Origin: Stenotrophomonas oahuensis | Lineage (GTDB): Bacteria > Pseudomonadota > Gammaproteobacteria > Xanthomonadales > Xanthomonadaceae | Length of the DNA: 64,000 nucleotides | Direction of reading: 5' to 3' | NCBI RefSeq assembly: GCF_031834595.1 | Contig: NZ_CP115541.1 | Span: 2,598,501 to 2,662,500 of the forward strand | Part shown: positions 27,503 to 36,066 of the stretch, piece by piece | How the letters are laid out: every line of letters begins with the position of its first letter | How positions within the stretch are numbered: position 1 is the stretch's first letter | Notes under the pieces: model-generated | What the model saw: the letters and a program-made list of their open reading frames with translations, nothing else | What the model was told of the DNA's origin: nothing | Databases searched by the model: none | Translations under genes and position numbers: made by a program

Positions 27503-27901
27503 ATGAGCATGACTGATCCCATCGCCGACCTGCTGGTACGCATCAAGAATGCGGCCGCGGTTGGCAAGCAGACGGTGAAGGCACCGTCCTCCAAGATCAA
27601 GGTTGCAATCGCAGAAGTGCTGAAGGCCGAGGGCTACATCACCGACCTGCGCGTGACCAAGACCGAAAACAACAAGGCCGAACTCGAAATCGTCCTGAAG
27701 TATTTCGAAGGCAAGCCGGTCATCGCGACCCTGAAGCGCTTCTCGCGTTCGGGCCTGCGCCAGTACCGCGGCAAGGCTGAACTGCCGAAGGTCCTGAACG
27801 GCCTGGGTATTGCCATCATTTCCACCTCCAAGGGCATCATGACTGATGCGCAGGCGCGCCAGTTGGGCGTCGGCGGCGAAGTCCTGTGCTTCGTGGCCTA
27901 A
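27503..27901 (+). CDS. rpsH: 30S ribosomal protein S8
   Basis: 132 residues. S8 organises the central domain of 16S rRNA and in E. coli represses the spc m[18 protein letters not shown] and the C-terminal [14 protein letters not shown] motif identify it. Two in-frame ATGs (27503, 27509) are possible; the first is taken, as in many relatives. Confidence 0.96.
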   Translation: MSMTDPIADLLVRIKNAAAVGKQTVKAPSSKIKVAIAEVLKAEGYITDLRVTKTENNKAELEIVLKYFEGKPVIATLKRFSRSGLRQYRGKAELPKVLNGLGIAIISTSKGIMTDAQARQLGVGGEVLCFVA

Positions 27902-27919
27902 GGCGAGAAGGAGTCCACT

Positions 27920-28447
27920 ATGTCCCGCGTAGCCAAGAAGCCGGTCAACCTGCCCAAGGGCGTTGAACTGAACATCCAGCCGGAATCCGTCAGCGTGAAG
28001 GGCCCGAAGGGCACCCTGTCGCTGCCGAAGAAAGCTGGCGTTGAAATTACCGTTGCAGACGGCGTTGCCACTCTGGCCGCCAACGATGCAAGCCTGGTCG
28101 CACTGACCGGCACCGTGCGCGCCATCCTGGCCAACATGGTCAAGGGCGTGAGCGAAGGTTTTGAGCGCAAGCTTGAACTGGTCGGCGTGGGTTACCGCGC
28201 TGCCATGCAGGGCAAGGACCTGAACCTGTCGCTCGGTTTCTCGCACCCGGTCGTGTTCGTCGCACCGGAAGGCATCACCATCACCACCCCGACCCAGACC
28301 GAAATTCTGGTCCAGGGCGCTGACAAGCAGCAGGTTGGTGAAGTGGCTGCCAAGATCCGTGGCTACCGTCCGCCGGAGCCCTACAAGGGCAAGGGTGTGA
28401 AGTACGCCGGCGAAGTCATCATTCGTAAGGAAGCCAAGAAGGCGTAA
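27920..28447 (+). CDS. rplF: 50S ribosomal protein L6
   Basis: 175 residues with the duplicated L6 fold. The C-terminal [20 protein letters not shown] is the diagnostic RNA-binding signature near the sarcin-ricin loop. The ribosome-binding site AAGGAG lies 8 bases upstream of the ATG. Confidence 0.98.
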   Translation: MSRVAKKPVNLPKGVELNIQPESVSVKGPKGTLSLPKKAGVEITVADGVATLAANDASLVALTGTVRAILANMVKGVSEGFERKLELVGVGYRAAMQGKDLNLSLGFSHPVVFVAPEGITITTPTQTEILVQGADKQQVGEVAAKIRGYRPPEPYKGKGVKYAGEVIIRKEAKKA

Positions 28448-28488
28448 GGCGTTTCCCGCCAGCCCTTCAGCTTTCAAGGACCAAGATC

Positions 28489-28842
28489 ATGAACAAGAAC
28501 ATCGCTCGTCTGCGTCGCGCCAAGTCGACCCGTGCACACATCCGCGAACTGGGCGTGCCGCGTCTGTCGGTGCTGCGCACCGGTCAGCACCTGTACGCAC
28601 AGGTCTTCACCGCCGACGGCTCCAAGGTGCTGGCTGCGGCCAACACCACCCAGGCCGACGTCAAGGAAGGCCTGAAGAACGGCAAGAACAGCGACGCCGC
28701 CGCCAAGGTGGGCAAGCTGGTCGCCGAGCGCGCCAAGGCTGCGGGCATCGAGAAGGTCGCTTTCGACCGCTCGGGCTACCGCTACCACGGCCGCATCAAG
28801 GCACTGGCCGACGCAGCCCGCGAAGGCGGCCTGCAGTTCTAA
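28489..28842 (+). CDS. rplR: 50S ribosomal protein L18
   Basis: 117 residues; binds 5S rRNA with L5. The C-terminal [21 protein letters not shown] is diagnostic. It starts 41 bp after rplF and is followed by a 158-bp hairpin-containing spacer. Confidence 0.97.
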   Translation: MNKNIARLRRAKSTRAHIRELGVPRLSVLRTGQHLYAQVFTADGSKVLAAANTTQADVKEGLKNGKNSDAAAKVGKLVAERAKAAGIEKVAFDRSGYRYHGRIKALADAAREGGLQF

Positions 28843-28849
28843 GGGATAA

Positions 28850-28904
28850 GGAAGCGGGGTTTTGCCCCGCTTCCGCCTGCCTGCCGGCACGGGCTGTGCC
28901 GGGC
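28850..28904 (+). promoter_or_regulatory. Tandem hairpins between rplR and rpsE
   Basis: A 10-bp perfect stem GGAAGCGGGG-ttttg-CCCCGCTTCC (28850-28859 with 28865-28874) lies 7 nt after rplR. A second stem GCCGGCAC/GTGCCGGG (28883-28890 with 28896-28903) follows. Neither has a T-run, so mRNA processing or stability is more likely than termination. Confidence 0.5.
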
Positions 28905-29000
28905 GACGTCCTTCTTCTGCAGGGGCGCTCGATTCACCGCTTCACTTCACAGCTATAAGCGGCCCTGAGCCGTACATACCCAATCAATCAAGGAATCAAC

Positions 29001-29543
29001 ATGGCAGAAGAACGTCAGCAGCGGGGTCGCGATCGCGACCGTAACCGCGAAGAGAAAGTCGACGACGGCATGATCGAGAAGCTGGTCGCGGTCAACCGCG
29101 TCAGCAAGACCGTCAAGGGTGGCCGTCAGTTCACCTTCACCGCCCTGACCGTGGTCGGCGACGGCGAAGGCAAGGTCGGTTTCGGTTATGGCAAGGCCCG
29201 CGAAGTGCCGGTCGCCATCCAGAAGTCGATGGAGCAGGCCCGCAAGAACCTGGCCACCGTCGATCTGAACAACGGCACCCTGTGGCACCCGGTCAAGGCT
29301 GGCCACGGCGCAGCCCGCGTGTTCATGATGCCGGCTTCGGAAGGTACCGGTGTGATCGCCGGCGGTGCCATGCGCGCCGTGCTGGAAGCCGTTGGCGTGA
29401 AGAACGTGCTGGCCAAGGCCGTCGGTTCGCGTAACCCGATCAACCTGGTTCGCGCCACGCTGAAGGGTCTGACCGACATGCAGTCGCCGGCCCGCATCGC
29501 GGCCAAGCGCGGCAAGAAGGTGGAGGAACTCAACCATGGCTGA
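29001..29543 (+). CDS. rpsE: 30S ribosomal protein S5
   Basis: 180 residues versus about 167 in E. coli; the excess is a charged N-terminal extension ([17 protein letters not shown]). S5 affects decoding accuracy and is the spectinomycin-resistance locus. The loop [14 protein letters not shown] is unaltered. Its last 8 bp overlap the start of rpmD. Confidence 0.97.
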   Translation: MAEERQQRGRDRDRNREEKVDDGMIEKLVAVNRVSKTVKGGRQFTFTALTVVGDGEGKVGFGYGKAREVPVAIQKSMEQARKNLATVDLNNGTLWHPVKAGHGAARVFMMPASEGTGVIAGGAMRAVLEAVGVKNVLAKAVGSRNPINLVRATLKGLTDMQSPARIAAKRGKKVEELNHG

Positions 29544-29727
29544 TGCGTCCAACAAGACCGTCAAGGTCCGTCTGGTAGGTGGCCTGCGCGGCACCCAGTC
29601 CAAGCACCGTCTGTCGGTGCGCGCCCTGGGCCTGAACAAGCTGAACGACGTGCGTGAGCTGAAGGACAGCCCGCAGGTTCGTGGCCTGATCAACAAGGTC
29701 CAGTACCTCGTCAAGGTTGAGGAATAA
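29536..29727 (+). CDS. rpmD: 50S ribosomal protein L30
   Basis: 63 residues; [20 protein letters not shown] and the [14 protein letters not shown] motif match short bacterial L30. It overlaps the rpsE end by 8 bp and is followed 4 bp later by rplO. Confidence 0.97.
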   Translation: MADASNKTVKVRLVGGLRGTQSKHRLSVRALGLNKLNDVRELKDSPQVRGLINKVQYLVKVEE

Positions 29728-29731
29728 TCCA

Positions 29732-30175
29732 ATGACCATGCGTCTCAATGATCTGAGCCCGGCACCGGGCGCCCGCACCGAGCGCACCCGCGTCGGTCGC
29801 GGTATCGGTTCGGGCCTGGGCAAGACTGCCGGCCGCGGCCACAAGGGTTCGTTCGCCCGTAAGGGTGGCGGCAAGATCAAGGCTGGCTTCGAAGGCGGCC
29901 AGACCCCCATGCAGCGTCGTCTGCCGAAGATCGGCTTCCGTTCGGCGATCGCCAAGGACACCGCTGAAGTGCTGCTGTATCAGCTGGATCGTCTGGAAGG
30001 CGGCGAGATCGACTTCGCCGCGCTGCGCGCCGCCAAGCTGGTGCCGAGCACCGCCAAGAAGGCCAAGATCGTCGTCAAGGGCGAAGTGACCAAGGCGTTC
30101 ACCCTGAAGGGTGTTGCTGCAACGGCCGGTGCCAAGGCCGCGATCGAAGCTGCCGGCGGCAGCGTACAGGAGTAA
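29732..30175 (+). CDS. rplO: 50S ribosomal protein L15
   Basis: 147 residues starting MTMRLNDLSPAPGAR at 29732, the start seen in relatives. A TTG five codons upstream lies inside rpmD and was rejected. The Gly/Arg-rich N-terminal part (GRGIGSGLGKTAGRGHKGS) threads into 23S rRNA. secY follows 3 bp later. Confidence 0.96.
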   Translation: MTMRLNDLSPAPGARTERTRVGRGIGSGLGKTAGRGHKGSFARKGGGKIKAGFEGGQTPMQRRLPKIGFRSAIAKDTAEVLLYQLDRLEGGEIDFAALRAAKLVPSTAKKAKIVVKGEVTKAFTLKGVAATAGAKAAIEAAGGSVQE

Positions 30176-30178
30176 GAC

Positions 30179-31534
30179 ATGGCGCAAGCTGGCATTGGTA
30201 ACCTCGGCGGCGGGCTCGGCAAGTTCACGGAACTTCGCCAGCGTCTGTTGTTCGTTCTCGGGGCGTTGATCGTCTACCGCATCGGCTGCTATGTGCCGGT
30301 GCCGGGCGTCAACCCCAATGCCATGCTTGAGCTCATGCAGGCGCAGGGCGGCGGTATCGTGGACATGTTCAACATGTTCTCGGGCGGCGCCCTGCACCGT
30401 TTCAGCATTTTCGCGCTGAACGTGATGCCGTACATCTCGGCATCGATCGTGATGCAGCTGGCCGTCCACATCTTCCCGGCGCTGAAGGCGCTGCAGAAGG
30501 AGGGTGAATCCGGCCGTCGCAAGATCACCCAGTATTCCCGCATCGGCGCCGTGCTTCTGGCGGTGGTGCAGGGCGGCAGCATCGCGCTGGCGCTGCAGAA
30601 CCAGCTGTCCCCAAGCGGTGCGCCGGTCGTGTACACCCCGGGCATGGGCTTCGTGCTCACCGCCGTGGTCGCGCTGACCGCCGGCACCATCTTCCTGATG
30701 TGGGTGGGCGAGCAGGTCACCGAACGCGGCATCGGCAACGGTGTGTCGCTGATCATCTTCGCCGGTATCGTGGCCGGTCTGCCGGGTGCGGTCATCCACA
30801 CCTTCGAGGCCTACCAGGATGGCAACATCCAGTTCATCCAGCTGCTGCTGATCGCGCTGGTGGTGCTGGTCTTCACCTTCTTCGTGGTGTTCGTCGAGCG
30901 CGGCCAGCGCCGCATCACGGTGAACTACGCGCGTCGCCAGGGCGGTCGCAATGCGTACATGAACCAGACCTCGTTCCTGCCGCTGAAGCTGAACATGGCG
31001 GGTGTGATTCCGGCGATCTTCGCCTCCAGCATCCTGGCGTTCCCGACCACCCTGGCCATGTGGTCCGGCCAGGCCAGTTCGGCGACCTGGCTGCAGAAGC
31101 TCGCCAACGCGCTGGGCCCGGCTGAGCCGCTGCACATGATCGTGTTCGCCGTGCTGATCACCGGTTTTGCGTTCTTCTATACCGCGCTGGTGTTCAACTC
31201 GCAGGAAACCGCCGACAACCTGAAGAAGTCGGGCGCGCTGATTCCGGGCATCCGTCCGGGCAAGGCGACCGCCGACTACATCGACGGCGTGCTGACCCGC
31301 CTGACCGCAGCCGGCTCGGCCTACCTGGTCATCGTCTGTCTGCTGCCGGAAATCATGCGCACCCAGCTGAATGCGTCGTTCTACTTCGGCGGCACCTCGC
31401 TGCTGATCGTGGTGGTGGTGGTGATGGACTTCATTGCCCAGATCCAGGCGCACCTGATGTCGCACCAGTACGAAAGCCTGTTGAAGAAGGCCAACCTGAA
31501 GGGTGGCAACCGCGGCGGCTTTGCTCGCGGCTGA
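30179..31534 (+). CDS. secY: Preprotein translocase subunit SecY
   Basis: A 451-residue inner-membrane protein with about ten hydrophobic segments, forming the SecYEG channel pore. [12 protein letters not shown] and [12 protein letters not shown] in the first segments, [25 protein letters not shown] in the cytoplasmic loop after helix 6, and [12 protein letters not shown] in the loop after helix 8 match the family. It starts 3 bp after rplO. No rpmJ gene follows, unlike E. coli. Confidence 0.98.
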   Translation: MAQAGIGNLGGGLGKFTELRQRLLFVLGALIVYRIGCYVPVPGVNPNAMLELMQAQGGGIVDMFNMFSGGALHRFSIFALNVMPYISASIVMQLAVHIFPALKALQKEGESGRRKITQYSRIGAVLLAVVQGGSIALALQNQLSPSGAPVVYTPGMGFVLTAVVALTAGTIFLMWVGEQVTERGIGNGVSLIIFAGIVAGLPGAVIHTFEAYQDGNIQFIQLLLIALVVLVFTFFVVFVERGQRRITVNYARRQGGRNAYMNQTSFLPLKLNMAGVIPAIFASSILAFPTTLAMWSGQASSATWLQKLANALGPAEPLHMIVFAVLITGFAFFYTALVFNSQETADNLKKSGALIPGIRPGKATADYIDGVLTRLTAAGSAYLVIVCLLPEIMRTQLNASFYFGGTSLLIVVVVVMDFIAQIQAHLMSHQYESLLKKANLKGGNRGGFARG

Positions 31535-31783
31535 TTCGGCTGTTACACTATCGTCTTCCTGACGTGATGGTCCTCCGCTTCGCGGACCTGGCCACACAAA
31601 CGAAGGGCGGCCCCCGCAGCGGTTCCGGGTGGGGGTGTGATCGGGTCGTCCCGCGCGGGAGTAGCGCGGGCGGCACCGGGGCAGGGCACGCAAGTGGCTT
31701 GTTCCGGGGTCAACCTGGTCCGGCGCCGGAGCCTGGGCACACTCCCTGGGCCGGGTTCATGAAACCTTTCAGGTTTCACGGAC
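31535..31783 (+). other. Intergenic spacer secY-rpsM (no gene; rpmJ absent)
   Basis: The full secY-rpsM gap is 363 bp. No L36-like sequence (small, Cys-rich) is readable in any frame. The stretch holds GC-rich hairpins and TGAAACCT-ttc-AGGTTTCA (31760-31767 with 31771-31778) just before the candidate alpha-operon promoter. The hairpin lacks a T-run. Confidence 0.5.
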
Positions 31784-31812
31784 TTCCAAGTAAACCGGAA
31801 CCTTGTTAGTAT
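31784..31812 (+). promoter_or_regulatory. Candidate promoter of the alpha operon
   Basis: TTCCAA (31784-31789, 3 of 6) and TAGTAT (31807-31812, 4 of 6) are spaced by 17 bp in an otherwise rare AT-rich patch about 85 bp before rpsM. It would make rpsM-rpsK-rpsD-rpoA-rplQ separately transcribable. This is a weak match and a candidate only. Confidence 0.4.
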
Positions 31813-31897
31813 CGCTAGTTAACTTTTTTGATCCATCCTGCCGGATTGGCGCACCTTGTGTGCGCTGTCGGCCATCACTCAGCTGGAGAACCGCGTC

Positions 31898-32254
31898 ATG
31901 GCGCGTATTGCAGGCGTCAACCTGCCAGCCCAGAAGCACGTCTGGGTCGGGTTGCAAAGCATTTACGGCATCGGCCGTACCCGTTCGAAGAAGGTCTGCG
32001 AAGCCGCAGGCGTCACTTCGACCACCAAGATCCGCGATCTGTCGGAGCCGGAAATCGAGCGTCTGCGCTCGGAAGTGGCCAAGTACATCGTGGAAGGCGA
32101 TCTGCGCCGTGAAATCGGTATCGCGATCAAGCGCCTGATGGACCTGGGCTGCTACCGCGGTCTGCGTCACCGTCGTGGCCTGCCGCTGCGCGGCCAGCGC
32201 ACCCGTACCAACGCCCGCACCCGCAAGGGCCCGCGCAAGGCGATCAGGAAGTAA
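31898..32254 (+). CDS. rpsM: 30S ribosomal protein S13
   Basis: 118 residues from the ATG at 31898 ([20 protein letters not shown]); a 14-residue upstream extension was rejected. S13 contacts the P-site tRNA and 50S bridges. The C-terminal [19 protein letters not shown] motif is typical. Confidence 0.97.
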   Translation: MARIAGVNLPAQKHVWVGLQSIYGIGRTRSKKVCEAAGVTSTTKIRDLSEPEIERLRSEVAKYIVEGDLRREIGIAIKRLMDLGCYRGLRHRRGLPLRGQRTRTNARTRKGPRKAIRK

Positions 32255-32266
32255 GGGACCTAAGAA

Positions 32267-32656
32267 ATGGCTAAGCCCGTCGCTAAGACCAAGAAGAAGA
32301 TCAAGCGCGTCGTCACTGACGGCGTTGCCCACGTCCACGCTTCTTTCAACAACACCATCGTGACCATCACCGACCGTCAGGGCAACGCTCTGTCGTGGGC
32401 GACCTCCGGTGGCGCTGGCTTCCGCGGTTCGCGTAAGTCCACCCCGTTCGCTGCCCAGGTGGCTGCCGAGAAGGCCGGCCGTGCCGCGCTCGACTACGGC
32501 GTCAAGTCCCTGGAAGTCCGCATCAAGGGCCCGGGTCCGGGTCGTGAGTCGGCCGTGCGCTCGCTGAACAACGTGGGCTACAAGATCACCAACATCATCG
32601 ACGTGACGCCAATCCCGCACAACGGGTGCCGTCCGCCGAAGAAGCGTCGCGTCTAA
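32267..32656 (+). CDS. rpsK: 30S ribosomal protein S11
   Basis: 129 residues; [20 protein letters not shown] and [13 protein letters not shown] are diagnostic. S11 lies on the 30S platform at the mRNA exit. It starts 12 bp after rpsM. Confidence 0.98.
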   Translation: MAKPVAKTKKKIKRVVTDGVAHVHASFNNTIVTITDRQGNALSWATSGGAGFRGSRKSTPFAAQVAAEKAGRAALDYGVKSLEVRIKGPGPGRESAVRSLNNVGYKITNIIDVTPIPHNGCRPPKKRRV

Positions 32657-32670
32657 AGGAGCGATAAGAA

Positions 32671-33300
32671 ATGGCTCGTTATATCGGTCCTACCTGTAAG
32701 CTCGCCCGCCGCGAAGGCGCCGACCTTTCCCTCAAGAGCCCGGCCCGTGCGCTGGACTCCAAGTGCAAGCTGGAGCAGAAGCCCGGCCAGCACGGCGCGA
32801 CCGCCCGCAAGGGCAAGCTGTCCGACTACGCCACCCAGCTGCGTGAGAAGCAGAAGGTCAAGCGTATCTACGGCCTGCTGGAGCGTCAGTTCCGCAACTA
32901 CTACAAGAAGGCCTCGACCAAGAAGGGCAACACCGGCGAGAACCTGCTGCAGCTGCTGGAAACCCGTCTGGACAACGTCGTCTACCGCATGGGCTTCGCT
33001 GTGACCCGTCCGGCTGCCCGTCAGCTGGTCTCGCACCGCGGTGTAACCGTGAACGGCAAGTCGGTGAACCTGGCTTCGTACCAGGTCAAGGCCGGCGACG
33101 CTGTCGCCCTGTCGGAAAAGGCGGCCAAGCAGCTGCGCGTGCAGGAAGCCCTGACCGTGTCCAGCTCGCACGACCTGCGTCCGTCGTGGATTGAAGTCGA
33201 TGCGGCCAAGTTCGCCGGCATCTTCAAGGCGGTTCCGGATCGTTCGGACCTGCCTGCGGATATCAACGAAGCGCTGATCGTCGAGTTGTATTCGAAGTAA
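32671..33300 (+). CDS. rpsD: 30S ribosomal protein S4
   Basis: 209 residues. S4 nucleates 30S assembly and in E. coli represses the alpha operon. It has the zinc-free proteobacterial N-terminus and the S4 RNA-binding domain ([20 protein letters not shown], about residues 91-110). It starts 14 bp after rpsK. Confidence 0.98.
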   Translation: MARYIGPTCKLARREGADLSLKSPARALDSKCKLEQKPGQHGATARKGKLSDYATQLREKQKVKRIYGLLERQFRNYYKKASTKKGNTGENLLQLLETRLDNVVYRMGFAVTRPAARQLVSHRGVTVNGKSVNLASYQVKAGDAVALSEKAAKQLRVQEALTVSSSHDLRPSWIEVDAAKFAGIFKAVPDRSDLPADINEALIVELYSK

Positions 33301-33357
33301 TTCACATTGGAGAACCCCCGGCGACGGCCGGGGTGTTCACTAGGAGAACCCGCAAAC

Positions 33358-34356
33358 ATGACGGTTACCGCCAACCAGGTTCTGCGTCCTCGCGGTCCGC
33401 AGATCGAACGCCTTACCGACACCCGCGCCAAGGTCGTCATCGAACCCTTGGAGCGTGGTTACGGGCATACGCTGGGCAACGCCCTGCGTCGCGTGCTGCT
33501 GTCGTCCATTCCGGGCTTCGCCATCACGGAAGTTGAAATCGACGGCGTGCTGCACGAGTACACCACGCTGGAAGGTCTGCAGGAAGATGTGCTTGAAGTC
33601 CTGCTCAACCTGAAGGACGTGGCCATCCGCATGCACACCGGCGACAGCGCCACGCTGTCCCTGTCCAAGCAGGGTCCGGGTGTCGTCACTGCGGCCGACA
33701 TCAAGGTCGACCACAACGTCGAAATCCTGAACGCCGACCACGTGATCTGCCACCTGACCAAGGACACGGCGATCAACATGCGTCTGAAGGTCGAGCGCGG
33801 CTTCGGCTACCAGCCGGCGGCTGCACGTCGTCGTCCGGACGAAGAAACCCGTGCGATCGGTCGTCTGGTCCTGGACGCTTCGTTCTCCCCGGTCCGCCGC
33901 GTGGCGTACTCGGTGGAAGCGGCGCGTGTGGAACAGCGCACCGACCTGGACAAGCTTGTCCTGGATATCGAAACCAACGGCACGATCGACGCCGAGGAAG
34001 CCGTGCGCACCGCCGCCGACATCCTGAGCGATCAGCTGTCGGTGTTCGGTGACTTCACCCACCGCGACCGCGGTGCGGCCAAGCCGGCCAACAACGGCGT
34101 GGATCCGGTGCTGCTGCGCCCGATCGACGACCTGGAACTGACCGTGCGTTCGGCGAACTGCCTGAAGGCCGAAAGCATCTACTACATCGGCGATCTGATC
34201 CAGAAGACCGAAGTGGAGCTGCTGAAGACCCCGAACCTGGGCAAGAAGTCGCTGACCGAGATCAAGGAAGTGCTGGCACAGCGCGGCCTTTCGCTCGGCA
34301 TGAAGCTGGAAAACTGGCCGCCGGCCGGTGTTGCCCAGCACGGCATGCTCGGCTGA
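33358..34356 (+). CDS. rpoA: DNA-directed RNA polymerase subunit alpha
   Basis: 332 residues from the ATG at 33358, preceded by TAGGAGAA; a 17-residue upstream extension was rejected. The N-terminal domain (dimerisation and beta/beta-prime contact, with [22 protein letters not shown]) and the C-terminal domain ([14 protein letters not shown] through [14 protein letters not shown]), which binds UP elements and activators, are both complete. Confidence 0.98.
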   Translation: MTVTANQVLRPRGPQIERLTDTRAKVVIEPLERGYGHTLGNALRRVLLSSIPGFAITEVEIDGVLHEYTTLEGLQEDVLEVLLNLKDVAIRMHTGDSATLSLSKQGPGVVTAADIKVDHNVEILNADHVICHLTKDTAINMRLKVERGFGYQPAAARRRPDEETRAIGRLVLDASFSPVRRVAYSVEAARVEQRTDLDKLVLDIETNGTIDAEEAVRTAADILSDQLSVFGDFTHRDRGAAKPANNGVDPVLLRPIDDLELTVRSANCLKAESIYYIGDLIQKTEVELLKTPNLGKKSLTEIKEVLAQRGLSLGMKLENWPPAGVAQHGMLG

Positions 34357-34374
34357 TCCAGCGCAACAGTTTTA

Positions 34375-34396
34375 CCCCGCACCTTCGGGTGCGGGG
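34375..34396 (+). promoter_or_regulatory. UUCG-capped hairpin between rpoA and rplQ
   Basis: A 9-bp perfect stem CCCCGCACC-ttcg-GGTGCGGGG carries the very stable UUCG tetraloop, 18 nt after rpoA. A weak GCTTTACC follows. It may reduce rplQ transcription or block 3-prime decay of rpoA mRNA. Confidence 0.55.
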
Positions 34397-34549
34397 GCTT
34401 TACCGCAGTACCTCGCACCGACAGGCGCACAGCCTGCGGTGACGGTCGGCCAGGAGGGCCGGCATCGGACCAACCGCAGTCCAAGTTTGAACGCCGGGAA
34501 GGCGACAGCGAACCACAACCGATCCAACATTCTTTAAGGAATCACACCC

Positions 34550-34933
34550 ATGCGTCACCAGAAATCCGGCCGCAAGTTCAACCGTACCAGCGCCCACCGC
34601 GAAGCGATGTTCAAGAACATGGCTGCCTCGCTGTTCAAGCACGAGCTGATCAAGACCACCCTGCCGAAGGCCAAGGAACTGCGCCGCGTTGCCGAGCCGC
34701 TGATCACCCTGGCCAAGGTTGACTCGGTTGCCAACCGCCGTCTGGCCTTCGCCCGTCTGCGCGACAACGAAGCCGTGGGCAACCTGTTCACCATCCTGGG
34801 CCCGCGCTACGCGACCCGTCCGGGCGGCTACCTGCGTCTGCTGAAGTGCGGCTTCCGCGCCGGCGACAACGCCCCGATGGCCTACGTCGAACTGGTCGAC
34901 CGTCCGGCCGTTGCTGAAGCCGTCGAAGGCTGA
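34550..34933 (+). CDS. rplQ: 50S ribosomal protein L17
   Basis: 127 residues; [20 protein letters not shown] is the family N-terminus. L17 sits near the tunnel exit. It is the last gene of the ribosomal block, and a strong terminator follows 32 nt after its stop. Confidence 0.98.
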   Translation: MRHQKSGRKFNRTSAHREAMFKNMAASLFKHELIKTTLPKAKELRRVAEPLITLAKVDSVANRRLAFARLRDNEAVGNLFTILGPRYATRPGGYLRLLKCGFRAGDNAPMAYVELVDRPAVAEAVEG

Positions 34934-34965
34934 GCCTCCGTCAGGTTTTCAAGATTTGCTGAGAG

Positions 34966-34988
34966 ACCCGGCCTTGTGCCGGGTTTTT
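34966..34988 (+). terminator. Intrinsic terminator of the alpha operon
   Basis: ACCCGGC-cttgt-GCCGGGT is followed by a T-run (34984-34988). A canonical Rho-independent terminator that closes the 33-kb ribosomal block. Confidence 0.85.
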
Positions 34989-35030
34989 CATTTCTGGCGC
35001 GTAAGGCGCTAGGGCGTCGTAGTCCAGTGC

Positions 35031-35142
35031 GGGGCAGCTTCGGGAGGGGGTATGCGGGACACGCCGTGAACCCATCCATGGGGGCTCGTAGAAAACATCC
35101 ATGTTTTCTACGGTCCCGCATACCCCCTCCCGAAGCTGCCCC
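35031..35142. repeat. Composite palindromic cassette with perfect 30-bp inverted repeats
   Basis: The arm at 35031-35060 (starting GGGGCAGCTTCGGGAGG) is repeated exactly in inverted form at 35113-35142. The 52-nt centre contains two more stems: CCCAT-cc-ATGGG (35071-35082) and a 12-bp perfect stem CGTAGAAAACAT-cc-ATGTTTTCTACG (35087-35112) with a GTAG head. The whole can fold into a 112-nt cruciform or hairpin. No target-site duplication or transposase gene was seen. Confidence 0.75.
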
Positions 35143-35211
35143 CGAAAGTTCGTCGGTGCTCACAGGGCCCATCGGCCGGGCATGGAAGGCCGCAACCTGA
35201 CGCAGGCTCTT

Positions 35212-35233
35212 GTAGAGCCGGGCTTGCCCGGCT
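35212..35233 (+). repeat. SMAG-type palindrome
   Basis: GTAG (35212-35215) followed by AGCCGGGC-tt-GCCCGGCT, identical in stem and loop to the copy directly after rpoC. Confidence 0.75.
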
Positions 35234-35279
35234 GCTCCTGCTCCTGCCTTCCCATCCGTGGCCAGCCATCCATCGGGGT

Positions 35280-35389
35280 GGGGCTGAGGTATCCCCTGGA
35301 GGGACACTCCACGGCATGGATGCCCGTAGTGACACGCCATGCGTGTCTCACGGGTCGGCCGGACCGCGCGACGGGGGTGCCTCAGCCCC
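35280..35389. repeat. Second palindromic cassette enclosing a SMAG-like hairpin
   Basis: GGGGCTGAGGTATCCCC (35280-35296) pairs with GGGGGTGCCTCAGCCCC (35373-35389) with two mismatches, both G-T tolerant in RNA. Inside lies a GTAG-headed hairpin (35326-35329 head, stem GACACGC-cat-GCGTGTC). It has the same overall plan as the 35031-35142 cassette but an unrelated arm sequence. Confidence 0.6.
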
Positions 35390-35519
35390 GCCCAGCACGT
35401 AGAAATGACGAGCAACCCGCTCTACGCGACCAACCCACCGACATACGGCAATCCGCCGCAGCCATGACACAACACCACCCTGTTAATCTTGACACCTGAC
35501 TTTCACGAGTGTGTTGGCA

Positions 35520-36032
35520 ATGAATCCACTGCGCTGGCCTTACCGCGCCCAGTTCTTCCTGGGGTTCCTGATCTGTGCCGGGCTGCTGGCCTTTGCCATC
35601 TTCATGCAGTTGAAGATGGGCCTGGAGCCGTGCCCGCTGTGCATCTTCCAGCGCATCGCGTTTGCCGCGCTCGGCCTGCTGTTCCTGATCGGCGCACTGC
35701 ATGGGCCGCGTGACCGGCCCGGGCGCATCACCTACGGCGTGCTGGCCTTCATCGCCGCCGCGGTGGGCATCGGCATTGCCGGCCGCCATGTGTACGTGCA
35801 GATGCTGCCGCAGGACCTGGGCTCCAGCTGCGGGCCGCCGCTGTCGTTCCTGAGCGAGACCATGGGGCCGTTCGAGGTGTTCCGCACCGTGCTGACCGGC
35901 ACCGGCAACTGCGGCAACATCGACTGGGCCTTCCTCGGGCTTACCATGCCCATGTGGAGCCTGGTCTGGTTCGTGCTGCTGGGCCTGTGGGCGCTGGTGG
36001 TGTCGTTCCGCAAGCCGCCACGCCGCTATTGA
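35520..36032 (+). CDS. dsbB: Disulfide bond formation protein B
   Basis: 170 residues, inner membrane, four hydrophobic segments. It reoxidises DsbA and passes electrons to quinone. The two redox pairs are visible: Cys38/Cys41 in CPLC, and Cys104/Cys131 (SSCGPP, GNCGN), matching E. coli 41/44 and 104/130. The ATG at 35520 gives a normal N-terminus (MNPLRWPYRAQFFLGF); a GTG three codons earlier is possible. It precedes the DAHP synthase gene by 34 bp. Confidence 0.93.
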   Translation: MNPLRWPYRAQFFLGFLICAGLLAFAIFMQLKMGLEPCPLCIFQRIAFAALGLLFLIGALHGPRDRPGRITYGVLAFIAAAVGIGIAGRHVYVQMLPQDLGSSCGPPLSFLSETMGPFEVFRTVLTGTGNCGNIDWAFLGLTMPMWSLVWFVLLGLWALVVSFRKPPRRY

Positions 36033-36066
36033 TTCTTCTGTACTGCTGACCTGACTGGATATTCCG

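Larger units (their letters stand above)
34989..35519. other. Repeat-rich spacer rplQ-dsbB without a credible gene
   Basis: 531 bp with no coding signal. It holds, in order, a composite hairpin cassette (35031-35142), a SMAG palindrome (35212-35233), a second cassette with a 17-bp imperfect inverted repeat (35280-35389), and a short unstructured run into dsbB. Several short frames here share no plausible start or composition with the neighbouring genes. Confidence 0.7.

Noticed and set aside
31564..31809. 81-codon frame in the secY-rpsM spacer (checked as rpmJ or other small gene)
   Set aside because: No L36 motifs, no Cys-rich zinc pattern, no ribosome-binding site; the sequence is a set of GC-rich hairpins.
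34989..35519. Short frames in the repeat-rich spacer after rplQ
   Set aside because: They run through palindromes on both strands, lack ribosome-binding sites and have no coherent composition.
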